A DNA stretch of 64,000 nt from Blautia sp. Marseille-P3087 (lineage in GTDB: Bacteria; Bacillota; Clostridia; Lachnospirales; Lachnospiraceae): positions 2,840,441 to 2,904,440 of the forward strand of contig NZ_LT635539.1 of NCBI RefSeq assembly GCF_900120195.1, written 5' to 3'. Of the stretch, positions 45,964 to 52,814 are shown piece after piece. The notes under the pieces are model-generated. The model worked only from the letters and a program-made list of their open reading frames with translations, had not been told where the DNA came from and did no database searches. Position 1 is the stretch's first letter, and each line of letters opens with the position of its first letter. A program made the position numbers and the translations under genes.

Positions 45964-46931
45964 TGAAAAAAGAAATCGGCGGTTATTTTGAGCTGGAGGA
46001 AATGGCGGGAGAAGAGTATTATCCGGATCTGTATAAAGTAAATCTCGGAAGAACTGCATTGTTGTGGCTTCTTGAGTCGCATCAGTATAAGAAGATATAT
46101 CTTCCGGTATTTCTTTGCCAGTCAGTCATTGATATCTGCAGAGATCATGATATTGAAGTGGAATTCTACCATCTTGATGCGGATTTAAACATTCTTCTGG
46201 AAGAAAGGGAACTTCCGGCAGAGGAATGCCTCTATCTGGTCAGTTATTATGGTCAGCTTACAGACGAAAAAATCCTGTACTGTCAGAAAGTTTATGGCAA
46301 TGTGATCGTGGATCATACACATTCATTTTTTCAGAAACCGCTTAAGGGAGTGGATACCCTGTATTCCTGTCGGAAATTCTGGGGCGTCAGTGATGGGGCA
46401 TATGTATCAACGGATATTGCTTTATCCGGGGAGAAGCCGGAGGACAGATCCGGTGGACGTATGAGTCACATTCTGGGGCGTTACGAAGAAAATGCAGGAA
46501 AATATTATCAGGCAATGCTTGACAATGCAGCTGGTTATGAGGGCATGGAGATCCGAAAGATGTCAAGGTTGACGAGTAACCTTCTGAAAGCCATTGATTA
46601 TGAGAAAGGCAAAAAGCAGAGAGAAGCGAATTATGCGCTGCTGGCAGAACTGCTTCCGTCAGATTCTGTATTTAACCGTGTGATTCCGGAAGGTCCATTT
46701 GCATATCCGTATTATCATAAGAATGGGATGGCGCTTCGCAGATGTCTGGCGGGACACAAAATTTTTGTGCCGACATACTGGAAAAACATATTTGAGCAGT
46801 GCAGTGAAGATTCACTGGAATACCAGTGGACAGCAGAGATACTTCCTCTGCCGTGCGATCAGCGCTACGGTGAAGAGGAAATGAGATATATAGCAGCAAG
46901 GATCAGAGAATGGGAGGCATCCGCAGAATGA
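45963..46931 (+). CDS. DegT-like PLP-fold protein of uncertain activity
   Basis: A 322-residue protein. The N-terminal part reads VNLGRTALLWLLESHQYKKIYLP, then FLCQSVIDICRDHDIEVEFYHLDADLNI, which is the layout of DegT/AHBA-type aminotransferases (a substrate-binding loop, then the strand leading to cofactor). NVIVDHTHSFF contains the candidate PLP-contact Asp117, and YSCRKFWGVSDGAYVS places Lys138 where the Schiff-base lysine is expected. The G-GG motif after the lysine is altered (SDGAYV). It overlaps genes on both sides. It may be a sugar aminotransferase with another substrate, or a diverged partner of the WecE-like enzyme. Confidence 0.6.
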   Translation: MKKEIGGYFELEEMAGEEYYPDLYKVNLGRTALLWLLESHQYKKIYLPVFLCQSVIDICRDHDIEVEFYHLDADLNILLEERELPAEECLYLVSYYGQLTDEKILYCQKVYGNVIVDHTHSFFQKPLKGVDTLYSCRKFWGVSDGAYVSTDIALSGEKPEDRSGGRMSHILGRYEENAGKYYQAMLDNAAGYEGMEIRKMSRLTSNLLKAIDYEKGKKQREANYALLAELLPSDSVFNRVIPEGPFAYPYYHKNGMALRRCLAGHKIFVPTYWKNIFEQCSEDSLEYQWTAEILPLPCDQRYGEEEMRYIAARIREWEASAE

Positions 46932-48211
46932 ACCACAGATTATTGATTCTGGGAACGCTTGGAGAATTTGTACAGCTTGTACAGAAAGCAAAACAAAGAG
47001 GATATTATACGATTGTCTGTGATGGCTATTCGGAAGGAGAAGCGAGGGCATATGCTGATGCATCGTATGTTTTGCCGGTAACAGATACAGATGCAATTGC
47101 AGAACTCTGTAAGAAAGAAAGGGTCGATGGGATCATTACTTCATTTTCTGACCTTTTGATGGAATGCATGGTCAAAATCGCGGCGAAGGCAGATCTTCCG
47201 TGTTATCTGAAACCAGAGCAGATTCCGTGGTACCGCGACAAATCCGTGTGCCGTCAGACACTCTCGAAGCTTGGGCTTCCGACACCGGGCTATGTGAAAA
47301 TACAGGTAAGTCTGTCCTGCGAACCGGATAAAATAAAACAGCTGGTTCACTCCCTTTCTTATCCGCTGATCAGTAAGCCGATGGACAAATATGGATCAAG
47401 AGGAATCTATATTATCCACGATGAAAGTGAACTGGCAGAGCAGGTTATACGTACCGCAGAATTTACAGATCTGGACGAGGTATTGGTAGAAGAATACAAC
47501 GATGGATTTGAGTTTAATATGATGACCTGGGTTTCTGATGGCAAAGTGAATGTGATCAGTATTGCGGACAGAGAGAAGACGCAGCCGGAGGCAGACATGC
47601 TTCCGATCAGTACGCGAAATGTCTATCCATCCCGCCTTCTTTCTCATGTGTATGAGCCGGCAAAGGACTTGTTACAGTCTTACATTGCACATACCGGACA
47701 GATGGACGGACCTCTTTCTATGCAGTTTTTCTGGAAGCCGGGTAAAGGTATTCAGGTCTGCGAGATCGCAGCAAGATTTTTTGGATATGAACATGAACTG
47801 ACCGATATGGTCTATGGCTTTAATATAGAAGAACTCCTGCTGGCTGGTGTATATCAGAAGGAAAAAATATCAGAGATGTTTGCCGGACATGATGTTTTTC
47901 ATCCGCTGCATCATGGGGCAGTTGTATATTTTCATGGAAAACTTCGCAAGATTGCCGATCAGACAAAGGCATATGAGCTTGCCGGAAACGAAGCTGTGGT
48001 CAAACCGTGGATCTTTTATAAGACAGGTGAGACTGTGGTAGAATATGGACCAAATCCGTATCTGGCACTGTATTATATGGAAACAGAGAGCAGAGAAAAG
48101 CTGGATGAGGTTACCGAATATTTCTTTGACAAGATGAGCATGACTGATCCGGACGGGCAGGAGATCGCATATCGAAACCAGATACCGGATTATTTTATAA
48201 CAGAAGAGTAG
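46928..48211 (+). CDS. ATP-grasp carboxylate-amine ligase
   Basis: A 427-residue ATP-grasp protein. An N-terminal pre-ATP-grasp domain (LLILGTLGEFVQLVQKAKQRGYYTIVCD) is followed by KSVCRQTLSKLGLPTPGYV, the ATP-binding PLISKPMDKYGSRGIYII, LVEEYNDGFEFNMMTWV and the metal-binding region QVCEIAARFFGYEHE. Such enzymes join a carboxylate to an amine through an acyl phosphate. Lying between two aminotransferase-like genes, it could attach an amino acid or other acid to the amino sugar (inference). ATG 46928 overlaps the previous stop (ATGA), with GGGAGG upstream; ATG 46910 is an alternative start. Confidence 0.82.
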   Translation: MNHRLLILGTLGEFVQLVQKAKQRGYYTIVCDGYSEGEARAYADASYVLPVTDTDAIAELCKKERVDGIITSFSDLLMECMVKIAAKADLPCYLKPEQIPWYRDKSVCRQTLSKLGLPTPGYVKIQVSLSCEPDKIKQLVHSLSYPLISKPMDKYGSRGIYIIHDESELAEQVIRTAEFTDLDEVLVEEYNDGFEFNMMTWVSDGKVNVISIADREKTQPEADMLPISTRNVYPSRLLSHVYEPAKDLLQSYIAHTGQMDGPLSMQFFWKPGKGIQVCEIAARFFGYEHELTDMVYGFNIEELLLAGVYQKEKISEMFAGHDVFHPLHHGAVVYFHGKLRKIADQTKAYELAGNEAVVKPWIFYKTGETVVEYGPNPYLALYYMETESREKLDEVTEYFFDKMSMTDPDGQEIAYRNQIPDYFITEE

Positions 48212-48220
48212 AGGAGACAG

Positions 48221-49348
48221 ATGATCGATTTTAACAGACCGGCACTTGTCGGAAAAGAATTAAATTATATTCAGGATGCTGTTGCCCAGGGAATGCTCTG
48301 CGGTGATGGCAAATACACAAAGCTGTGTTCTGAATGGATGAAGAAACGTTTTGATGTCAATCAGGTATTTCTGACAACATCCTGTACACATGCGCTGGAA
48401 ATGGCCGCTTTTTTGAGCAATATCCAGCCGGGAGACGAAGTGATCATGCCGTCTTATACCTTTGTTTCGACGGCGGATGCTTTTGTGCTCCGTGGTGCAA
48501 AAATCGTATTTGTGGATATCAGACCGGATACGATGAATATTGATGAGAATCTTATTGAACAGGCAATTACCGACAAAACCAGGGCAATTGTTCCGGTTCA
48601 CTATGCCGGTGTTGCATGTGAGATGAATAAGATTATGGAAATTGCACAGAAATACAATCTGAAAGTTGTAGAAGATGCTGCGCAGGGTGTAGATGCCTAT
48701 TATCATGGAAAAGCTCTGGGAACGATCGGTGATTTTGGATGTTACAGTTTCCACGAAACCAAAAACTTCACGATGGGTGAGGGCGGTGCACTTGTTTTCC
48801 AGAAAAATGAATATCAGGAAAAGGCAGAAGTCCTCAGGGAAAAGGGTACGGACAGAAGCAAGTTTTTTCGTGGTCAGGTAGACAAGTACCGTTGGATCGA
48901 TTATGGTTCGTCCTATCTTCCAAGTGAGATGAATGCAGCATACCTGTATGCCCAGCTGGAAGAATGTGACAAGATCAACCGGAAACGTCATCAGGTTTAT
49001 GACGGCTATCATGAGAGACTGGCAGATCTGGAGGCACAGGGCAAACTTGATCGTCCATTTGTACCGGATGGCTGTGCGCATAATGCCCATATGTATTATA
49101 TTAAGGTAAAGGATTTGGCTACCCGTACCAGACTGATCGCATATCTTCGTGAAAACGGCATTGCACCGGCATTTCATTATGTTCCGCTCCACAGTTCTCC
49201 GGCAGGAGAAAAGTTTGGAAGATTCTGCGGGGAAGATGTATACACGACAAAAGAGAGTGAACGTCTTCTGAGACTTCCGATGTTTTATGATCTTTCTATG
49301 GAAAATGTGGATTATATTGCAGAAAAGATCCATCAGTTTGAATTTTGA
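48221..49348 (+). CDS. wecE: WecE/RffA-type dTDP-4-keto-6-deoxyhexose aminotransferase
   Basis: A 375-residue DegT-family PLP enzyme. Substrate and cofactor motifs: NQVFLTTSCTHALEMAA, PGDEVIMPSYTFVSTADAFVLRGA, VVEDAAQG (Asp contacting PLP) and GCYSFHETKNFTMGEGGAL, where Lys181 should hold PLP; the FHETKN form is typical of WecE. WecE makes dTDP-4-amino-4,6-dideoxygalactose from dTDP-4-keto-6-deoxyglucose, the product of RfbB encoded at 16397, so the substrate is available in this cell. GAGGAGACAG precedes ATG 48221. It is the expected source of the amino sugar handled by the ArnC-like enzyme. Confidence 0.9.
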   Translation: MIDFNRPALVGKELNYIQDAVAQGMLCGDGKYTKLCSEWMKKRFDVNQVFLTTSCTHALEMAAFLSNIQPGDEVIMPSYTFVSTADAFVLRGAKIVFVDIRPDTMNIDENLIEQAITDKTRAIVPVHYAGVACEMNKIMEIAQKYNLKVVEDAAQGVDAYYHGKALGTIGDFGCYSFHETKNFTMGEGGALVFQKNEYQEKAEVLREKGTDRSKFFRGQVDKYRWIDYGSSYLPSEMNAAYLYAQLEECDKINRKRHQVYDGYHERLADLEAQGKLDRPFVPDGCAHNAHMYYIKVKDLATRTRLIAYLRENGIAPAFHYVPLHSSPAGEKFGRFCGEDVYTTKESERLLRLPMFYDLSMENVDYIAEKIHQFEF

Positions 49349-49368
49349 GTGCAGTGGAGGAAAGGGTA

Positions 49369-50772
49369 TTGAAACATAAAAAAATCAGTACAGAAACGGT
49401 AGTAGAAATTTTGTTTTTCCTGTTTCTTCTGGTATTTTATCTGATGTGGGCGAGGGTTCAGCCAAATGGCGCCGGACCGGATGAACCGATGCGTTATCAG
49501 ATTGCATATTATATTTATGAGCATGGAAGTCTTCCGGTAGGGGATGATCCTGCAGTCCGAAATATCGTATGGGGAATTTCATATGCATTTTCTCCGATTC
49601 TGGACTATATGATCGCGGCAGTGTTTATGAAACTGGTAAGCTTCATAACAACAGTACCGTTTGCGCTTCTTATGGCGGCACGTTTTGTCAATATTCTTCT
49701 GGGACTTGGTACGGTATGGCTGGCCCTGGATATGGGAAAGCGCCTGTTTGACCGCAGAAAAGCATGGATTTTTGCAGCATTTGTCGGTCTGCTTCCAGGT
49801 TCGTTGTTTGTATTTACTTATGTCAACTGCGATGCACTGGCGGTATTTTCCACAGCAGTGATCGTTTATGCGTGGGTGCGTTATCTCACGGAAGGCTGGA
49901 CATATAAGAACTGTATCATTCTGGCAATTGGTGTGGCAGTGTGTACGCTGTCTTATTATAATGCATATGGATTTATTTTATGCAGTATTTTTTTCTTTGG
50001 CATAACACTGTTTATGGAAGCAAAACAGAAAGGGAATTACGGAGATTTTGCAAAAAAAGGACTTCTGGTCTGCGTAATTGTTATGATCCTGGCGGCATGG
50101 TGGTTTGTACGAAATGCTATCCTCTATGACGGGGATTTCCTTGGCATGAATGCTTCTTCTATTTGTGCCGAGAAGTATGCAAAACCGGCTTATAAACCAT
50201 CTGAGAAACAGACACCACAGATGGCAGGTTATACCTTATGGGATATGCTGAATCAGGGATTCCCGAAATCCGAAGGATTTTCGTGGGTGGAACTTGTCAG
50301 TGAAAGCTTTGTGGGAAGATTCGGAAATATGAATGTGTTCATGCCGAAGTGGCTGATCAACAATTATATGGACTTTATTAAAGCAGGATTTCTGCTTATC
50401 TTCCTGCATCCGGTTAAGACATTTGCGCTTCGCGTAAAGAAGCAGTGGAGCGTGAAGGGGATGTTTAATTGGTTCATGTTAATCGCAATGATCATCCCGA
50501 ATATTTTGAATGCGTACTATTCTTACGCATCTGACTACCAGCCGCAGGGACGTTACAGTTTGCCGATGCTGATCCCGATGACTTATTTTATGGTGATGGG
50601 ATATGGAAACCTCTTTGATGTGACGGTTAAGAATGAAAAAGTACGAAAAGGTGTATATGCGGCCATCTGCGTGGCACTGATGGTGCTGGCGCTGTTTGTG
50701 TTCTTTGCTGTGATCTGGCCGGAGTACAGAGATGTACCATTCAGTATACGGGCATTTATAGCAGGAATGTGA
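49369..50772 (+). CDS. GT-C fold membrane glycosyltransferase (ArnT/DUF2142-like)
   Basis: A 467-residue membrane protein with ten or more predicted helices. The first extracellular loop has NGAGPDEPMRYQIAYYI, with the Asp38-Glu39 pair typical of GT-C enzymes that use polyprenyl-phosphate sugars as donors on the outer face. A large outer loop (about residues 260-330) follows the middle helices. In Arn-type pathways this is the last step (ArnT). I place the start at TTG 49369 because GGAGG (49356-49360) is 8 bp before it; an earlier TTG inside the wecE end has no such site. The acceptor is unknown, perhaps the wall polysaccharide. Confidence 0.8.
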   Translation: MKHKKISTETVVEILFFLFLLVFYLMWARVQPNGAGPDEPMRYQIAYYIYEHGSLPVGDDPAVRNIVWGISYAFSPILDYMIAAVFMKLVSFITTVPFALLMAARFVNILLGLGTVWLALDMGKRLFDRRKAWIFAAFVGLLPGSLFVFTYVNCDALAVFSTAVIVYAWVRYLTEGWTYKNCIILAIGVAVCTLSYYNAYGFILCSIFFFGITLFMEAKQKGNYGDFAKKGLLVCVIVMILAAWWFVRNAILYDGDFLGMNASSICAEKYAKPAYKPSEKQTPQMAGYTLWDMLNQGFPKSEGFSWVELVSESFVGRFGNMNVFMPKWLINNYMDFIKAGFLLIFLHPVKTFALRVKKQWSVKGMFNWFMLIAMIIPNILNAYYSYASDYQPQGRYSLPMLIPMTYFMVMGYGNLFDVTVKNEKVRKGVYAAICVALMVLALFVFFAVIWPEYRDVPFSIRAFIAGM

Positions 50773-50785
50773 GAGGAAGAGATTG

Positions 50786-51078
50786 ATAAAGGATTCCCGG
50801 TGTGGGGATATAATAAGAAAATCAGAAGGAAATTTCCGGCAGGTATCATCTGATACTGGCTCAAATCGGAACTTCTAAGATATCATGGTGTACAGAACTT
50901 TGCTAAAAGCGATACAGAAAATGCAGAACTCGCTGGCGCTCAGACAGCAGCATTTTCTGCATCAACGCAAAACCTGTACAACCAGATACCTTCACGAAGT
51001 TCCTCAAGCGAGCCGATACCAGATGATACCTGCCGGGAATTTTTCTGAGGTTTCCAGATATCCCACACCGGACTTTAT
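50786..51078. repeat. Long fold-back palindrome, element 1
   Basis: This element occupies half of the 612-bp space between the GT-C gene and tRNA-Leu. The left arm (50786-50924) and right arm (50950-51078) are imperfect inverted copies of about 130-140 bp; the best block is a perfect 17-bp match (50836-50852 with 51020-51036), and the inner end is a perfect 10-bp stem (50915-50924 with 50950-50959). The 25-nt loop, read on the reverse strand, contains TGTCTGAGCGCCAGCGAGTT, nearly identical to the loop of element 2. No convincing gene lies inside; open frames follow the arms. Confidence 0.85.
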
Positions 51079-51112
51079 ACGGGATAGCGCGGAGCGTGAG
51101 CGGTGCCCACAT

Positions 51113-51356
51113 GTAAAACTAAAGAAAAGCTCTGAATATAAAGATACCCGGTCCGGTAACCTCTGGAGGAATTTATGGTAACACTTAGGTTATTCGCAGG
51201 CTGTGTTATGGAACAAAAGCACATTGTCTGAGCGATAGCGAGTTATGTGCTTTTGGTTCATGGTTTTAACAGACTGAGAATAGCCATAGTGTTTCCAAAT
51301 TCCGAAGCTGTTACCGGACCGGGTATCTGTTATATCAGAGCATATCCTTTATTTTA
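51113..51356. repeat. Long fold-back palindrome, element 2
   Basis: The left arm (51113-51224) and right arm (51245-51356) are imperfect inverted copies of about 112 bp each, including a perfect 19-bp block (51142-51160 with 51310-51328) and an AAAAGCACAT/ATGTGCTTTT end next to the 20-nt loop. The loop reads TGTCTGAGCGATAGCGAGTT on the forward strand; its core GAGCGATAGCGAG is a mirror palindrome. It lies 28 bp from the 3' end of tRNA-Leu and could stop transcription from both sides. It is a structured repeat rather than a gene. Confidence 0.87.
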
Positions 51357-51384
51357 CGCTTTTTGTTTTAAGATAAAAAAATAA

Positions 51385-51468
51385 TGCAGGAGATGGGACT
51401 TGAACCCACACGATCTTGCGACCACAGGCACCTGAAGCCTGCGCGTCTGCCAATTCCGCCACTCCTGC
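51385..51468 (-). tRNA. tRNA-Leu (anticodon CAG)
   Basis: Reverse-strand class II tRNA of 84 nt. Acceptor stem GCAGGAG/CTCCTGC with discriminator A, D-arm GCGGAATTGGCAGACGC, anticodon stem CAGGC/GCCTG with loop TTCAGGT (anticodon CAG, complement at 51432-51434), a long variable arm as expected for Leu, and T-loop GGTTCAAGTCC. CCA is not encoded. It reads CUG codons. A consensus promoter lies upstream; a T-rich stretch follows the gene. Confidence 0.96.
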
Positions 51469-51508
51469 ATTTCATTATGAATCAGTCGCTCTCGTCGACT
51501 GCCTGTTT

Positions 51509-51537
51509 ATAATAACGCAACAAAACCTAAATGTCAA
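51509..51537 (-). promoter_or_regulatory. Promoter of tRNA-Leu
   Basis: On the reverse strand a perfect TTGACA (51532-51537) is followed after 17 bp by TATTAT (51509-51514). An A/T-only stretch directly upstream (about 51538-51575) looks like an UP element, as is usual for stable RNA genes. Confidence 0.85.
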
Positions 51538-51657
51538 TAGAAAAAATAAAAAAAATTAAATTTTTTTAATAATACTTGCAAAAGCAACAATTTACCCAGC
51601 CAATCACCAGAACAAAGTTTTTTTGAACAACTTAATTATTTTTAGTACTTTAACCTG

Positions 51658-51686
51658 TTGAAAAACAAAAGCTCTTGTGATACAAT
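51658..51686 (+). promoter_or_regulatory. Promoter of carAB
   Basis: TTGAAA (51658-51663) and TACAAT (51681-51686) with a 17-bp spacer. The leader would be only about 33 nt, too short for a PyrR-type attenuator, so regulation must be of another kind. Confidence 0.72.
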
Positions 51687-51725
51687 CTTGAAGATTTAGG
51701 ATAAAACAAGAGAAAGGGAGATTAT

Positions 51726-52814
51726 ATGAAAGCATTTCTGATATTAGAAGACGGCCATGTTTTTAAAGGAACAAGCATCGGTTCGACAAGAGAAGTCATC
51801 AGCGAAATCGTGTTTAACACATCCATGACCGGATATCTTGAAGTAATGACCGACCCGTCGTATGCAGGACAAGCTGTCTGCATGACCTACCCTCTGATTG
51901 GTAACTATGGTATTTGTTATGAGGACCAGGAATCCAGAAAACCATGGATTGATGGTTTTATCGTTCGTGAATTATCACGTGTCCCAAGCAATTTCAGAAG
52001 CGTGGACACAATTCAGCATTTTCTTGAAAAACATGATATTCCGGGTATTGCCGGTATTGATACCCGTGCTCTTACCAAAATTCTTCGTGAAAAAGGTACC
52101 ATGAATGGTATGATCACTGTCAATGAAAATTATGATTTAGACGAAATAATCCCCCGCTTAAAAGCATATACAACAGGAAAAGTAGTTGAAAAAGTTACCT
52201 GCAAAGAAAAAGAAGTACTCAAAGGTAACGGACCAAAAGTGGCACTCATGGACTTTGGAGCAAAACGTAACATCGCCCGTTCTTTGAATGAAAGAGGATG
52301 CCAGGTGACAATCTATCCGGCACTGACACCGGCAGAAGAGATCCTGAAAGATGCTCCGGACGGAATCATGCTGAGCAATGGTCCTGGAGACCCGAAAGAA
52401 TGTACCACTATTATAGAAGAAATCCGTAAACTCTACGAATCCGATGTACCGATTTTTGCAATCTGCCTCGGACATCAGCTCATGGCACTTGCAACAGGTG
52501 GTGACACACACAAGATGAAATACGGACACCGCGGCGGCAACCATCCGGTAAAAGACCTTGAGACAGGACGTGTTTACATTTCTTCACAGAACCACGGCTA
52601 TGTGGTAGATGCAGAAGCACTTGAGAAAAAAGGCATTGCCAAACCTGCATTTATCAACGTAAATGATGGTACAAACGAAGGAATGGCTTACGAAGGGAAG
52701 AATATCTTTACCGTTCAGTTCCATCCGGAAGCATGCCCCGGACCGCAGGATTCCAGCTACCTGTTTGACAGATTTATGAAAATGATGGGAGGAACAGATC
52801 ATGCCGAGAAATAA
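51726..52814 (+). CDS. carA: Carbamoyl-phosphate synthase small (glutaminase) subunit
   Basis: CarA hydrolyses glutamine and channels ammonia to CarB for carbamoyl phosphate, used in arginine and pyrimidine synthesis. The 362-residue protein has the CarA N-domain (ILEDGHVFKGTSIG, FNTSMTGYLEVMTDPSY, GIDTRALTK) and a class I glutamine amidotransferase domain with GPGDPKE, the nucleophilic Cys in FAICLGHQLMA and the His-Glu pair in VQFHPEA. AAAGGGAG precedes ATG 51726. It overlaps carB by 14 bp, so the two subunits are made together. Confidence 0.97.
   Translation: MKAFLILEDGHVFKGTSIGSTREVISEIVFNTSMTGYLEVMTDPSYAGQAVCMTYPLIGNYGICYEDQESRKPWIDGFIVRELSRVPSNFRSVDTIQHFLEKHDIPGIAGIDTRALTKILREKGTMNGMITVNENYDLDEIIPRLKAYTTGKVVEKVTCKEKEVLKGNGPKVALMDFGAKRNIARSLNERGCQVTIYPALTPAEEILKDAPDGIMLSNGPGDPKECTTIIEEIRKLYESDVPIFAICLGHQLMALATGGDTHKMKYGHRGGNHPVKDLETGRVYISSQNHGYVVDAEALEKKGIAKPAFINVNDGTNEGMAYEGKNIFTVQFHPEACPGPQDSSYLFDRFMKMMGGTDHAEK

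Noticed and set aside
50885-51181. A 98-codon open frame within the long palindromes
   Set aside because: It simply follows the right arm of element 1 and runs into element 2, has no ribosome binding site and no recognisable domain.
51360-51470. tRNA-Leu as an integration site of a mobile element
   Set aside because: The 3' end of the tRNA is not duplicated elsewhere in the window and no integrase gene is present.
51687-51725. Pyrimidine attenuator (PyrR-type) or arginine control site before carA
   Set aside because: The predicted leader is about 33 nt with no competing hairpins.
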